Shown here in pieces: positions 10,755 to 22,764 of a stretch of DNA of 38,486 nt (position 1 is its first letter; each line of letters opens with the position of its first letter). Under the pieces are notes generated by a model that ran no database searches, had not been told where the DNA came from, and was given only the letters and a program-made list of their open reading frames with translations. Made by a program: the position numbers and the translations under genes. The DNA lies in contig NW_019174112.1 in NCBI RefSeq assembly GCF_001642475.1, positions 1-38,486 on the forward strand, read 5' to 3'. This DNA comes from Fonsecaea monophora (taxonomy: Eukaryota > Ascomycota > Eurotiomycetes > Chaetothyriales > Herpotrichiellaceae).

Positions 10755-11999
10755 TTAAGAAGGCGCACCATGATAGCTTTTCCCTTCTCCTATTGGAGTC
10801 CCCTACTGAAGGTAGCATTAGTTATTATCTAGGTATAAGGGTGAAAAGCGAATCGTTCACCTCTTCTAGATCCATCTTATATGTAGGTTAGTCAGTATAA
10901 GGTCGATGAGATAACTAAGACCTGATTACTAACAGTGTCACGAACACCCACGTGACACTGGACACTCGGCTTAGACCACTAACTAAGGAGTTAGGCCGCC
11001 AGCTAAGTAGCTAGCTTACCGTATATATATAGTAAGAGGGGTCGTACCTATTAACCTTGAAGCCTCTTTAAGCGTTGACATCTCTATCTATAGGCTAGTT
11101 ATCTATCATTATTAATCCTATATTACGAGATGCTTTACACGTGAGGTGCCATAGTAAACCCGAGGTAGTTTACTTAGTGATATAGTAGTGGAGCGATGTA
11201 GTAGAGACGAAACTAAGAGTATAGTACGCGGGACTATACGTAAAGTACTTAACCGAGAGGAACTCGATTATTTATGAACGAGGTTAACTACGCTTTCTAT
11301 AGAAGCGGATCTAGCTAACTATATACTTTAGGTAGGTTTTCTATTTAAGTAGGTCTAGGCATTATAGTATTATAGCTATTACATTCCCTTAGCGTATAAC
11401 GGTACTCCGCATATAATAGTGTATCTCCTTTTTTAGTTATTACGTAATCGGGGTTAGCCTTACCGACGAGGCTACTTCTCGCTTAACCTTCCTTTCCTTA
11501 TGCCCTTAGGTGGTCGTATGAAGGTCGGTTCGTAACATCCTATAGTATATACATTTACCCTCTAGTTAGCTAACTGGTCCGATAAACAGCTACTTCATAA
11601 GACTTTAAGTGAAGTTAACTATAGCGATGTTAAAGGTGGTTGACTGTCAGGAACAGCCTATATAGATAGGTAGAGTATGGCGATAGGTAAGGGGTAGGTA
11701 TAGGTATTCCTTGATCATATATCTTAACTAAGACTTAAAGCATGAGGGAAGGGAAGCTTCCCTATTATAATAGGAGAATCTACAGACTGGAGCGTAATTA
11801 GTGGAATTTACCTATATAATGCATAGGTAGACACTCCTACCTTCTAACTAGCTAGATCTAAGACACTAGGTCTAAGAGTTCTTTTCCTCTAAGATCCTAC
11901 TGAGCGTATTCTCATGTTTAGCGCTAGATTTCTTGCGGGTAAGAGACCCACTTCAGACGTGTAGCGCGAAAAACTGCGGGTTAGCGTGTGTAGTGAGAG
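10755..11999. repeat. TA-rich, RIP-like degenerate repeat DNA
   Basis: No open gene. The stretch is dense in TA, TAG and CTA and, especially from about 11160, poor in CA and TG. That is the pattern left by repeat-induced point mutation (CpA to TpA) on transposons. From 10936 the sequence reads TGTCACGAACACCCACGTGA, with a 9-bp inverted repeat (10933-10941 with 10952-10960) and a TATATATA stretch about 80 bp later. This resembles the start of a fungal Ty3/gypsy LTR. A possible LTR end near ACACGTGA is at about 11145. No reverse transcriptase or integrase remains readable. Confidence 0.6.
10936..11145. mobile_element. Possible degenerate LTR
   Basis: It starts with TGTCACGAAC, has an internal TATATATA box and ends near CACGTGA, consistent with a roughly 210-bp fungal gypsy-type LTR. 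The right boundary and orientation are uncertain, and no second copy was identified in the window. Confidence 0.35.
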
Positions 12000-14888
12000 A
12001 TGAAAACGCGTAGCGCCGAACGCGAGCTCGCAGCACAAGACCCGTTGGAGAGGTGTAAGTATCGTGTGTTTGGCCCGGTCATGGCTGCCGAGAAGCGAAT
12101 AACTCTGTTGGATCAATGGAGCCTCATTCTCGTCTGCCCAGAGCAAGCGTTAATATGCTGCCACTGCCAGAATGCCTTGAGAATCGGTGCCGATTACGTG
12201 TTGCAGCATATCGCAAGTCATCAGAGCGTGGAATTAATCAGCCGTGATCGTCTAGAACGCCATCCCAAGACCCTTGAGCTGAACGACGCAGCACAGCTAA
12301 CTCCTCGTAAAGACGGATCGCCCTGTGATCCGTCTTTAAGGATTCAGCCTGGCTACGCGTGTCGACGCTGTCCCGTCTCCAGTCGATCTCCAACCTCAAG
12401 CGAGCAAACCCTTTTTTGGCACTTGTCGTCTCAGCATGGCATTTCAAAACGTCAAGCCCGAGCCATGCGCGACTGTGATAGAGTGTCTTCCAATGCTGGA
12501 CCAGTGGTGGCGTATATCGTTGTCAGTGTGGATTGTTCACTCCACGGTATCTTACAGTACCAGTCTTGAGTTAACTCCACCTCGCCCTCGCAAAACTCGC
12601 CGAACTACGATGCTTCCATCCCAAGAGCTCTCAGAGAGACCCATGTTACCGAACCTTCTACTTCAGATCCATGCGCAAGAACGGACGCGTTTACAAAAAG
12701 TGGATGCTACGCCCATGTCCTTGGAAATGGCTGGACAGGAACTATCACTTATTCGACCGTGGCATGAACGAACCCGTTGGTACGAGAAATACCGCGATCG
12801 TCCGCGTGATGTCCTCTATCGGTTAGCTCTATTGCCGGACCGTGATGGTCGGTAATTCAGAAAGCACTTCGGGACCGTGGGCGACCAGGAGCTCTGGAGT
12901 TCTGCCGAAGATGAGGAAAGGATCCACCGCATACTATAACACGTTGACGTTGCTTTTGATCGTTGCGAGGAGACTGTGCGACGCACTGGCCACCCAATTT
13001 TATGCTGGCTTCGAAGTCGATTCCCTTCCCGGCCCTTCAAAGCTCCTTTCCAGCTCGTCGGACAGGACGAAACTCGCCGCAAGTATCGACGGCGTTGGAG
13101 ACAAGTTTTGGGTGTAGGACTCCGGAGCGTTCGGTTCCAGCCATCGGTTCTTCGCGCATTAGGCATTCCGGTCACCGCAGCCCAGATCACAGTCATCAGG
13201 AAGCTATGATCCATCATCTCGAGTCAACCAGACTTACGCCTGAATCCATCAGAGATCGAAGTGGATAGAGGTGAAGAAGATAGGGAGGAAGGTGAAGAAG
13301 ATGAAGAGGAAGAGAATGACGAAGGCGACGAGGATAACGATTATATCCTCGACGACCGCGCCGAAGATGCTAGCTTGCCTATACCTCTGGTTAACAATCA
13401 CAATACCGGAAGCGACATTCTGAGCGAATTGGTCTTCAAACTTAGCATCTTACTGTGTCGGGACGAATTTACAGATTGACAGCCTTCCTCCAGCGGCCCC
13501 GTTTACATCAGCGGTATTCTCGCCTTCACAACCGATGGAGCCGGGTTTCAGACTCCTCGTCTTTATACGCCCACAATATCTGCATTAATTCATCTTCAGC
13601 TCCTTCTGTTTCTCGAAGATATTCTTCCGTGTCGCCAATATCCACACCTGAAAATCCCTGTTCGACTGGGCCGAGATTACTTGGAAATTCTCAACTCAGT
13701 TCGATGCCGGTACATGTGTGCCGGCTCCTTGACACCCCTAGGCGAGATGATTAGCCTCCTTGACTACGGCAGAAGTATGCTCCGTTTAGAACTGCCGGCA
13801 TTCTTTGTGCGATGGAGCGATGATCGCCAGACCATCTTCTTCGATGATCACAGCCTCCGCATGGATCAATTTCGATGTTTTGCCCGGTCGCTCTCTGATT
13901 CCGCCGCAGATTTATACGATCAGCTGATGCGCCAATGGCGACCCGAAGTATCATTAGAGGGTATCAAGGATAGCTTCAGCAATAACACTCCAGAATACTC
14001 GTTCGTCTATGATCCAGCCAACCGATTAAACGATGTATATCTTCAGCTTTACACCAGTGTTTGCGGTATGGGCCCAAACGCGCTGATTCAATACGGTGAA
14101 TGGGATCTTCCGGCTGTTATTGAGTATCTTCAACTACACGATCGAGCGCTCCGCGCCTTAGGGCAACAAGCTATGGCCACCAACGACGGGGGAGTGCCTC
14201 GTCTCGGTGAGATGTTTACCATCCTATTACGAAATGGTCCGATGAGCCCGCGTGGCGTTTACGTCTATGACGGGACGATGATGACTTTCGTGCGATATAC
14301 CAAAGCCCAACGCAACACTAATCGCGAATTTTGTGTAGCGCGGTTTTCGTCACCTTCACTTCGTTGTGTATACGTTCGGCCGTTGATCAACATGCTTTTA
14401 ACGTACCTACCACCAACGATCTCCTATTTTCCACCAATCCGGTGGTTGCTCGACAAGCCTCTTATCGCCATTGGACGACTAATGATCTTACTTCCGCTTT
14501 CCGCCAGAGTAGCAATTGCATTCTTGGGTATCCAATGGGCTCTCGGTTACTTCGTCAAGTGATGATTGCCATCACCGAAACGCATGTTCGAGAGAACGCC
14601 CGTCCATTCAATCGTTACGATGACTGTAGCGTCGATGCCCCAGCTGATGTAGCATTTTCATGGCAGAGTGGACATCGACCGCGGGTGCGAGCGTCGAACT
14701 ATGGTCGAGATGGTGCCTTCTCTCACATTGTCGACGCTGCTCTTCTGGAGGCATATCGCAAGGTGTCTTTCCGGTGGCACAATTTCCTTAGAGTTTCCAG
14801 CCCACCCGCGAAAACAGGTTCCAGAATTCCTTCCACGAATCACGTCTCAAGCCAGGACCAAATCATTTCTAGCTCGATGCCGTCATAG
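12000..14888 (+). pseudogene. Decayed OrsD / telomere-linked-helicase-like gene, helicase part absent
   Basis: Readable blocks in changing frames match the non-helicase region of fungal RecQ-like telomere-linked helicases. First is an OrsD-type zinc domain (12100-12460) with ICCHC and YACRRC cysteine pairs. The block PWHERTRWYEKYRDRP (12760-12810) follows, then a segment from about 12880 to 13200 that reads through an in-frame TAA, then an acidic stretch (13260-13350). Last are a block containing FFVRWSDD and NTNREFCVARF (13680-14340) and a block with PFNRYDD and WQSGHRP (14560-14700). Frameshifts lie near 12490 and 14340-14540 and probably elsewhere. The stops at 12853 and near 12942 are TAA and would each be CAA before a C-to-T change, consistent with mild RIP. 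No helicase motifs follow. Full relatives are repeated, often subtelomeric genes. Confidence 0.6.
12308..12338. repeat. Short perfect inverted repeat inside the OrsD region
   Basis: Arms TAAAGACGGATC (12308-12319) and GATCCGTCTTTA (12327-12338) flank a 7-nt loop. It sits in the coding frame at the conserved Asp-Gly-Ser position of the OrsD domain, so it may be coincidental. Confidence 0.7.
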
Positions 14889-15082
14889 CGAAATATATAC
14901 GCTCAACAGGGAGTCGCTCGAAATCCGCTCGCGGAGATTAACATCAACGATATCTCCATTAGTCAACAACACGGTCATTCCACAGCCTTCAACTCTAGCT
15001 CAAGAGAGCGGCCCGAGATGAGCATTCGGTCTCCCAAGAACCACCCATATCCTGAAGTTGAGGTCCAGGCTCGAACCGAATC

Positions 15083-15772
15083 ATGGCGGAGGCAAAACCC
15101 ATTATCAACCTAGTAAGACTAGCTCGCGCACAATGTCGTATCAGTCTACATTCTGTTAATGAAGGCCAATATACCCCCCAGGAGGCATTCGGCAGTCTCT
15201 TCATCCACCTCCCGCAATATCGCGTGATCATCTACGACGCATACCCCGATCCATTTGCGGTAGTTCCCTCCCACGTAGAAGCCCACATCAGAAAGCACCA
15301 CCCTCACATCCCCCCAGCCGTTCGTAAAAGTATAGTGCAGTATATCGGAACCCTATCATATTTAGCCCATCAACCAGAGCAGGTAATATGCCCAGCTATC
15401 ACGAGTGGACGTATCCAAGCCTTACCAGTATTCGAAAGGGGTATGGTATGCTTGATGTCACAAGTAGACGGCCAGCCGTGCTACTACACTTGCAACGACA
15501 GCGACAACAGTATAAAAAGACATTGTAGGGAGGGACACGGATGGGTCAATCCACAAAGCCGTGGCGGAAATGTCAAGTCGAAAAAGAGATACCGACCTGA
15601 AAATCCGTGGCTAGTCAATCAGCATTGTCAACGGTTTTTCCGCGAAGGAGCATGGCCACGCTTCTTTCCGATCGAGGTGGATCTAACAAATCGAATTCCC
15701 GTTGATGGTACAAGAGAGGACGAAAGACTTGATGTAGAGGATAGAGATGAGTGGATTAGTGCGAGGCAGTGA
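15083..15772 (+). CDS. Second OrsD-domain protein, probably a fragment
   Basis: A 229-residue open frame with OrsD-like order: a strand reading LPQYRVIIYD, a His-rich helix (HVEAHIRKHHPHI), PVFERGMVCL, a Cys/His region (CYYTCNDSD, then HCREGH), NPWLVNQHCQRFF and WPRFFPIEV. The first Cys pair of the canonical domain is not evident. OrsD domains occur in C2H2-type fungal proteins associated with RecQ-like repeats, and their biochemical role is unclear. It is co-oriented with the first OrsD gene and could be its duplicate or a shuffled piece of the same repeat. The frame ends at a TGA followed by degenerate sequence, so a longer original protein is likely. Confidence 0.5.
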   Translation: MAEAKPIINLVRLARAQCRISLHSVNEGQYTPQEAFGSLFIHLPQYRVIIYDAYPDPFAVVPSHVEAHIRKHHPHIPPAVRKSIVQYIGTLSYLAHQPEQVICPAITSGRIQALPVFERGMVCLMSQVDGQPCYYTCNDSDNSIKRHCREGHGWVNPQSRGGNVKSKKRYRPENPWLVNQHCQRFFREGAWPRFFPIEVDLTNRIPVDGTREDERLDVEDRDEWISARQ

Positions 15773-16994
15773 TAGTGGATAGACAGTGGATGCAATACAA
15801 AATAGGAGGTGGTAATATAGGCGATAATCCGACGTTACGGCAGAAATATCAGACGTGTATAGGGGTATTAGATGTATGTAGGGAGGGCACTGGTACCATA
15901 CCTTGTTTGCCGCTACGGCCGAGGACGCTTGGTTTTGGATGTTTCGTAGAGAAGGCTAAATGTCAGATCAGATTGATAGCTCGAGCTGAGGAGCAGAGCT
16001 AGAGCCGATGTCCTTTAGTGTCCCCCGAGTGATGACGAATCCGATGCGCTGATATAAGCTGCCTTGGACAGTAGAATGACTGCGGACATAAGATCTCATT
16101 GTCTAAAGGGTCGCCTTCTCCTTTCCCGGGTAGAAAATGCAATCTTGCGAATGCGATTCGGCGAAGCGACTCATCACATACAACAATGGGAAGTCAGGAG
16201 CCCCCATCCCTCTTAATGCGAAGTGCAGGTCGCCGAGATGATGCGACGACACGATGAGAGACTGACCCACATTGAGGAGGAACAAAGACGATACGCTCAA
16301 GCTGCCTCCCAGTTATCTCGTCGTCGCTCCTTCGGTCTTTCGGCTGGCTCGAACACGACAACGAGTACAGATCGAGGAACGGCGAGCCCTCGAAGCGTGA
16401 GCGCGAGCGGCCGAGGAAGCCCAGCAGTGAGAACGAGCGCGACTGGAGGCACAACGCGTCTGGCGGGAAGAGCATACCCGTATTCAGGCGGAGAAGGCAC
16501 GTTTCCAACGAACCGTCGTTCTATGTATCAGCTATATGGCAGTTGAATCCCATCCTCGCAGTCCGGGAGTCAAGAGGTCCTCGGCACGATTTTCTCCAAT
16601 CTAGCCAGGAGTTCCTCGATGTCCCAAGTAACATACGGCAGTCAGGTGGTAGGAGATTTGCCTCGGGGGAATTCACCCTCACAATAAACTCTGCAGCACA
16701 GAATACCTGGAAACAGTGGAAGCTAGCGATGAGGACGGCAAGAGGTTACTTTCTGTAGCCAGCTCACATACAAATTAAGGAGGTGATTGGATGCAAAGCG
16801 CACCCAATGGTCGCCCATGCAGTTTTGCAGTGAGCAAACACCTCCCCCTCCCGTCTTTGTCTAGTCTCGCCTCGTCAGCAAGATGGTACCTTGAAAACAC
16901 TTGCAAAAGCTGCACCTCAATCGCTTGCGCTTGGAATCTTCCCATCCCTCTGTCTTTATTCCGCGACCACCTACCTCGCCGCTCAGATTCAAAG
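15773..16994 (+). other. Degenerate tail of the OrsD gene
   Basis: No intact gene. A Glu/Arg/Gln-rich coiled-coil-like frame (16223-16546, starting MQVAEMMRRHDERL) and fragments in other frames to 16758 look like the broken C-terminal part of the upstream OrsD protein. The last 200 bp should contain upstream sequence of the next gene. Confidence 0.35.
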
Positions 16995-18300
16995 ATGGCA
17001 GCGACTTATTCTTCTTACCAAAAGTGGGGCGCACACCCTTTTCCGGAACTCCCTCCCATACTACCATCCCAGAAGCATTTGCTGGCCATCCGCACCTCCG
17101 CTCTCAAGGCCGGCGAGAAGGACGACATCCTCAAGATTATTGATGCCTCCTACGTAACCTCGTATAATCGGTTGGCAAGAGATAGACCGACAATCCTGGT
17201 TCCAGGTATGTGAACTTCCTCACGAACGGCTTCGTCTGATTCCTCCCAGGCAGCTCTCCAAGATGGGCACCTCTAGTCCATGCTCCAGCTCTAAAGCAGG
17301 ACAGAGGCACATATTTCAGAGACAAGAATGCCTCTCAATATGCCCCATATCCTACGGAGCCTGGCGTTCGCGCCATATTCACGATGAAACCTGACTTCGA
17401 TGGACAAGAGGTTGATGTATTTGCCTGCGGCAACACGATGGGTTCTTTGCTTGCCTTCATTGGGGAGCGAGACAGAACTTTCAGATTCGTGGCTGAGAGG
17501 TGGGAATCACGTTGTTCCTGATCAGGAAGGAAAACAATCCTCGTGACACCATTCCCGACGTTCGTGGCTATGGGCATATGTTTCCTGAAGCCTATACCAA
17601 CTGGGACCCAGCTTGTATTGGATCCCAGTCTCACCAACGATTGGTATCATATTCTTTCGGGGGACTGAATCTTGGGGTCAGATCTGAGACAGACGGATAT
17701 TTCCCACGGAAGCTGGAAGATGACAATCAGGCCAAACGCCCTGTAAGTCACACTGCCTCTGGGAACAGTAAGGACGTTGCCTCTGCATTTGCTCGAACTA
17801 AAGTTTTCTCGGATGACGTCCCTTCAGACCTCACCGACTCCAAAGCACTGAAAGTTTGTCACGGGGAACATGTCTGCCCACAAGAGTCCATTTTCGATCT
17901 AAAGACAAGAGCACCCCATAACTGTATGGATATGAACGAAATGCATGTCCGACTATGGGTTAACCAGGTCCCAAACTTCATCGTCGCTTACCACGATCGA
18001 GTGCTTTCAAGGACGTCCAAATCAAGGATGTTCGAGCAGGTGTGGAGGACTGGGAGGATAACAAAAAAGAGACTTTGGAGCGTTTGAAGGAAGTATTGAA
18101 CCTACTGGATGTCGTCGCCCAGAAGCAGGTGAACTGGAGAATCGAAATTCCCAGGGTTGCAAAAGGCAACTTGGCAGTTTGGTCCGATACGTCAGGCAAT
18201 GCATCATGTTCTTCCCCCGGAGCTGCGTGCCAAATGGCTAGGAGAGAAGAAGATAGTTTTACTGTATCGGAAGACTTCTGTGACTCAAGTGCTGAGGTAG
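16995..18300 (+). pseudogene. Decayed DXO/Rai1-like protein (fungal family often named geranylgeranyl pyrophosphate synthetase)
   Basis: The ATG at 16995 opens a fungal family widely labelled geranylgeranyl pyrophosphate synthetase, a name the sequence does not support: no DDxxD motif is present. Exon 1 ends at 17205 and the intron 17206..17249 is GT-AG. Visible motifs are YFRDKNAS, VDVFACGNTMGSLL, RGYGHMFPEAYTNWD, YSFGGLNLGVRSETDGY, SIFDLKTRA and RLWVNQVPNFIVAYHD. The E-x-D, then D-x-K-T series and the following W-x-x-Q-hydrophobic-P-x-h-I-h stretch follow the catalytic pattern of DXO/Rai1 decapping nucleases, a PD-(D/E)xK fold. That assignment is my inference. The frame breaks near 17497, near 18006 and again around 18170-18200, all outside introns, so no complete protein is made. 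It is convergent with dcl2, 92 bp away. Confidence 0.65.
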
Positions 18301-18392
18301 GAGGGTGTCATCAGCTTCTGGCCCTGGTAATTAAGTGCTCTTGAATTGGAAATTGTACCAACTTCTTCGAATCGCTACAAACTGCGGAAACA

Positions 18393-21300
18393 TCACGGAA
18401 GGATACTGAGCGCTTTCTGAGCAGCAGCAACAATCGCAACATCAGAAGTATCGTAGCCGTCAACTTGAACACAAGTCTTTTCATCAACTAACAAGATGCA
18501 CTGAAATTTCTCCGCCGGATCAGCCACCTTGCTGACTTTATACTCAGTAGTTTGTGCACCTGTCTTCCAATCCACTTTCGTCCTTGGATGAACAACATCA
18601 ATATTTTCATCCAAGACGCGCCGGAGATATTTGATGAGGCCAATGTAATCGAGCCAAGTTGAACACTTTTCGAGAGACCCCTTGGAATCTACGTATATGG
18701 CTCCTACCAAGCTCTCGATAATGTCAGAGAAGAATTTCTCAGGCCGCAACATAGACAAGTCAAGCCAGGGATATTCCGAGCTGTCGTCGAGCTGCCGTCG
18801 GATGCTTCCACCTAGTTTCTCGAATCGATCGAGGCTATCAATTCGACGATCCCGGACCACGTCATTGTGACTGCGCATGAGTTGCCACAGATAAATGTTG
18901 GTCGTTTCTGTCTCAATATTAAACTTCCCGTCAGGTTGTTGTTGTTGCACGAATTCAAATTCTTCGGTACGATAGAATTCCATACAGAAGAATCCAAGCA
19001 AATGGGCATTTACCATCGCTGATTTGACACGGGTCATCACTCCTGGTGACCGTGATGACACCTTATGCGTCATGAGCTGCGAGGCGATGATTGAATCGAG
19101 TACCGCGTCTCCAAGGAACTCAAGTCGCTGATATGATTGGGAGAATCGATCTCTTTCGCAGGAAGGGTGCGTCAACGCCTCGACCAACAGACAAGGGTGG
19201 CGGAACTCGTATCCGATAACGCTTTCAAACCTGTCTTGGTTGGCGATCATTTGCCCCTTGTCTGTCTGGACTGCGAAGGAGAGCTTTCCATTGTCCAGAC
19301 CAGGGAGCAGATGGCGAATGCAGGTTTCCGCTGAGCCAAAACCTCCATCGACAAAAGCAGCCCCAATGAGGGCTTCGACAACGTCCGCCAGGACTTTCAT
19401 GCGGACCGTTCGAGCGGCACATGAGGATTTGGCCATCATGTCCGATATGAATATTGGCGACCACCTCTTCCAAGATATAGGAGTCGTCCTGATAAATGTT
19501 GACAAACCTGCTTTCAACGCAGCCTTGGCCAGATACTGGTTCGACACCAACACGGCCCTTTTCAGCGTGAGGTACCCTTCAGGCCAATTCTTGTGGCGGT
19601 CATACAGCTGTATAGACACGACTAGCTTTAGGATCGAATCTCCGAGAAATTCTAGCGTTTCGTAATTCGTACACCACTGCACGCTCGGTGGGGTGATGGC
19701 GGTGATGACGAGATCTAGGGATCGGAACGGGATTTCTTTCAGAACTGTTTGGCACATCCGGTCCGCGATCCACGCGTTCGCGATATGTTGGAGGATCGTG
19801 GGGAGCAGAAGGCTGAGCCGTGCGATTTCCACGGGGAGACGGTCTATAGTGCATTCATCGAGGGGATAGTAGTTGAGCTTCGGGTGTTCTTCCTTGTTGT
19901 CGCTCCTGATCTTCAGTTTTCCCGCCCCAGAATACTCAGGGGGAGAAATCCTGAAATTTCTTCTACTTGGAAGTGGAGTGCATGTAATTTGATGCAAATT
20001 TGAGGTTGCAGTATCCTTATTTACCGTCCACGAGTTGAAAATCTGGGGCTGTCGTCCTTCTGTCGTGTGCCGGACGAATCCCCGAGGGATCAGGCTGCGA
20101 GAGACGCTCACAAGCTCCAATGCCTTAATTCTCCCTTTGTTAGCAGTAAGCCAAGTCTGCAGCATCATGTCTTCCATGACTGGCGTAAAAAGAGCTAGGA
20201 AGTCAATTCTGTCGTCCGAGCTGTAGTCAGAATGCGTCGAGCGGCTAATGATATGCGTCACTTTCCTCATGAGATCCCTGTCAGTCGGAGTGATGAATCT
20301 TCGTCTGCGATCGTGTTGAAATGTCATATAGACAGTCGCATCCGCGGTCAACTGCACCCTCAGTGGCTGTAGATCAGGCAATTCACAAGGAAAGGCGAGT
20401 TTCATTGTGACAGGCGGCCTCTCGGTGCGTTCATGGAAATTGAACTGCACCGCAAGATCGTATACATACGTCGATGACCAGGCTTGAGCGACAAGCTGCC
20501 ACGGACTGTATTCCAGGTCTATGTCGACTTGGGATCCAAGCTTGTCCAAGACGTCCAGCTGCATCTCAAAATCATGGGAGAGTGGCAACAAGTTCTCGTT
20601 GAGAAGGCCGGCAGAGTACAGCCCGGTGTAAGCTTGAAACGCGGCGTCTTTCGCTGCATTTTTCTCCGTCTTCCATTTATGGAGACTTGTTGCAACACGA
20701 ACCGAGGCGTCTACACAGTTTGGGAGGGTGACGACTGCAGTGATCTCCTCTGATCCAGGCGGCTCTTGCTTGTATGAGAACATTGGTCGCATATCGGTGA
20801 ACGGTTCGACGGGCAGCTTAGCACAGAAGTGGTGTAAATGGGCCATAGTGTCCTCGGCGGTGAGCGTTGCACTGTCCTGTTGTTAGAGAGATATTCTCCG
20901 ATAAGAGGATAGACTTACCCGGTCGTTGATGATTTGAGTGAGTAATCTACCCGCTCACTTTGCTCTAGATGTAGTGTTGTTACTCTCAATCTTGAGGCAT
21001 CCTGATACAAGCGCTGTAAGTCGTCCTCGAGTGTTTTCCACGCTGCCAGCCTATCTTGGGATTCCTCTTCCGAAAACATCAGCGCGAACACGGACTTTTC
21101 CTGTCGAGCCCGGCCCCGCCGTTGAATGAAAGACTTCAAGTTTTGTGGGAGGTCAAAGCAGATGACAAGGTTGCATGCTCGTACATCTATGCCTTCCTCC
21201 AAGGCATTGGTTGCAACAATCACATTTTTGGCTCGCGCGCGGAAACTGGCGAGGGTTTGCAGCTGTTCCTTCATGTCGAGGAGTTCAGGCAAATTGTACT

Positions 21301-22764
21301 TTTTACTCCGATTCTGAGACATGCCAACAAATGCCGCACACTGAAAACTTCCGCTGGTGGAGGGATGGGCCGAAAGGAGCTGGCTTAGGAGACCAGTTAT
21401 CACTCGCTGTTGAACAAATATTATAGCGGTGCTTTGGCTCGCGTCTCTTGATCCAAGGAAGGATAGTAGACAGGCCATTTTCTTTGAGACGTTGTTATGA
21501 CTTGGTGCAATATCGTACTGAAGCTGCGAGAGCACAGGATCTTTGCAGAGGAGTTTCGTGAGAACTCGATGCTCCTGATCTGTCCAGCTGAATAAGAGAC
21601 CAGTGTTGTGCCCACCCGACTTTTCTAAGACTTTGATCGATTCCAGAATGAATAAGTCGGTGGCCCAAGGCCCCAACTCGTTCAAAACGTGGTGTGCCTT
21701 GGTTCGAAACTTGGCAAGTTGCTCTTTCCACGGAAGCTGGGGTATGCTTTTAGATCGTAAAGCGTCAGTAGGCGCCGGAGAGACAGCCTGAGCTGAGCAT
21801 ATTTGTCGTAGCCTCTCTAGAGCAGTGCTGGCATTGGCCAGGCAGTCGATTTTGTATACCAGAGGGACCAAGTCTGGTCGATGAACAAAGCGAAACAACT
21901 CGTCACGATGGAGTTTTGTTGTCACTGCGATGGCGTCAAGATTGCGTTCGACCGTGCTGAAAAAGGTTAAGTCAACGAATATATTACCATCAGGGAGACA
22001 GACTTCATTTCATGGAGCTTTGACCGCACAATGGGCGTTGCGGTGAGACCCAATACACGTGGAACTTGATCAGGATGCTCGCTTTTCTTGGGATAGTAGA
22101 AGTTGGCCATGATCTTGTTTGCAGGATGTTTTCGAATACAGTGATGCGCTTGTTGATACCTCAGTCAGTCTCAGGTCAGTCCCAGGACAAAGAAGTGTGT
22201 ACCTTCGTCGAAGACCAAGAGAGCTAGGTCTTTAATCTTCACAAATGAATGTGCGAGAGCTTCCTCGAGGATTTTGTGGGTTGACACCATCACACGGACG
22301 CCATCTAGTGCCGCATCCCAGATGCGCTGCTCGCTCCACCGATCCACATTATCGTTGCCGATAAGGAGTTTGATTCTCACTGAGGGGAGGCCAATGCGGA
22401 GGGCATTATATTGTTGCTCACATAGAGCAACATGAGGCGCAAGAAACCAGACAAGCAGTGTGATGGTCAGCCTATTATATCCCAATCTTCCTACCTGGCT
22501 GGTAACTGACCTTGTCCAATGGGCAGCGCTCTAGCTCAGCCATTATTCGAAGCAATGCACTGAAATGTGTGAGTCGAAGTTAGATGTTTCGATCGCGCTC
22601 TTACATATGCGTTTTCCCGCTCCCTGTATCCATCTATGAACTTTGGATCAGCGCGGAATCTTATATTCTCGAGGATTGATTACCGCCACTATAATATTCT
22701 CCTGCATGCTTCTTTCGAACATCTCTAGTTGGTAGCTACGGGTGCGCGCGGTGATTTGGTCCAT
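18393..22764 (-). CDS. dcl2: Dicer-like protein, DCL2 type
   Basis: Seven exons (22764..22684, 22633..22605, 22559..22511, 22455..22203, 22148..22004, 21956..20919, 20871..18393) give 1357 residues in a single frame. Domains in order: DExH helicase with DTGSGKT at 29-35, DEAHH at 136-140 and QRRGRARQ at 464-471; the Dicer dimerisation domain (about 540-640); RNase IIIa with E939, D943, D1028 and E1031; RNase IIIb with E1116, D1120, D1248 and E1251; and a short C-terminal dsRNA-binding-like segment. No PAZ domain is apparent, as is usual for fungal DCL2. The enzyme cuts double-stranded RNA into small interfering RNAs for quelling and antiviral silencing. All catalytic acidic residues are present. 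Intron 3 has a TG in place of the AG acceptor and the donor of intron 5 (GTCTGT) is weak. It is divergent from argonaute, with a shared 684-bp promoter region. Confidence 0.92.
22456..22510 (-). other. GT-TG intron 3 of dcl2
   Basis: The donor is GTCAGT after Leu-Asp-Lys, with a CTGAC branch site. The only junction that keeps the frame into LVWFLAP is after CATCACACTG, so the intron ends in TG. The nearest upstream AG (AATAG) would cause a frameshift and early stop. It is either a rare TG acceptor or an A-to-T mutation of CAG-type ends. Confidence 0.55.

Noticed and set aside
16103..16508. Minus-strand open frames in the OrsD tail
   Set aside because: They are shadows of the Arg/Glu-rich plus-strand frame and show no family features.
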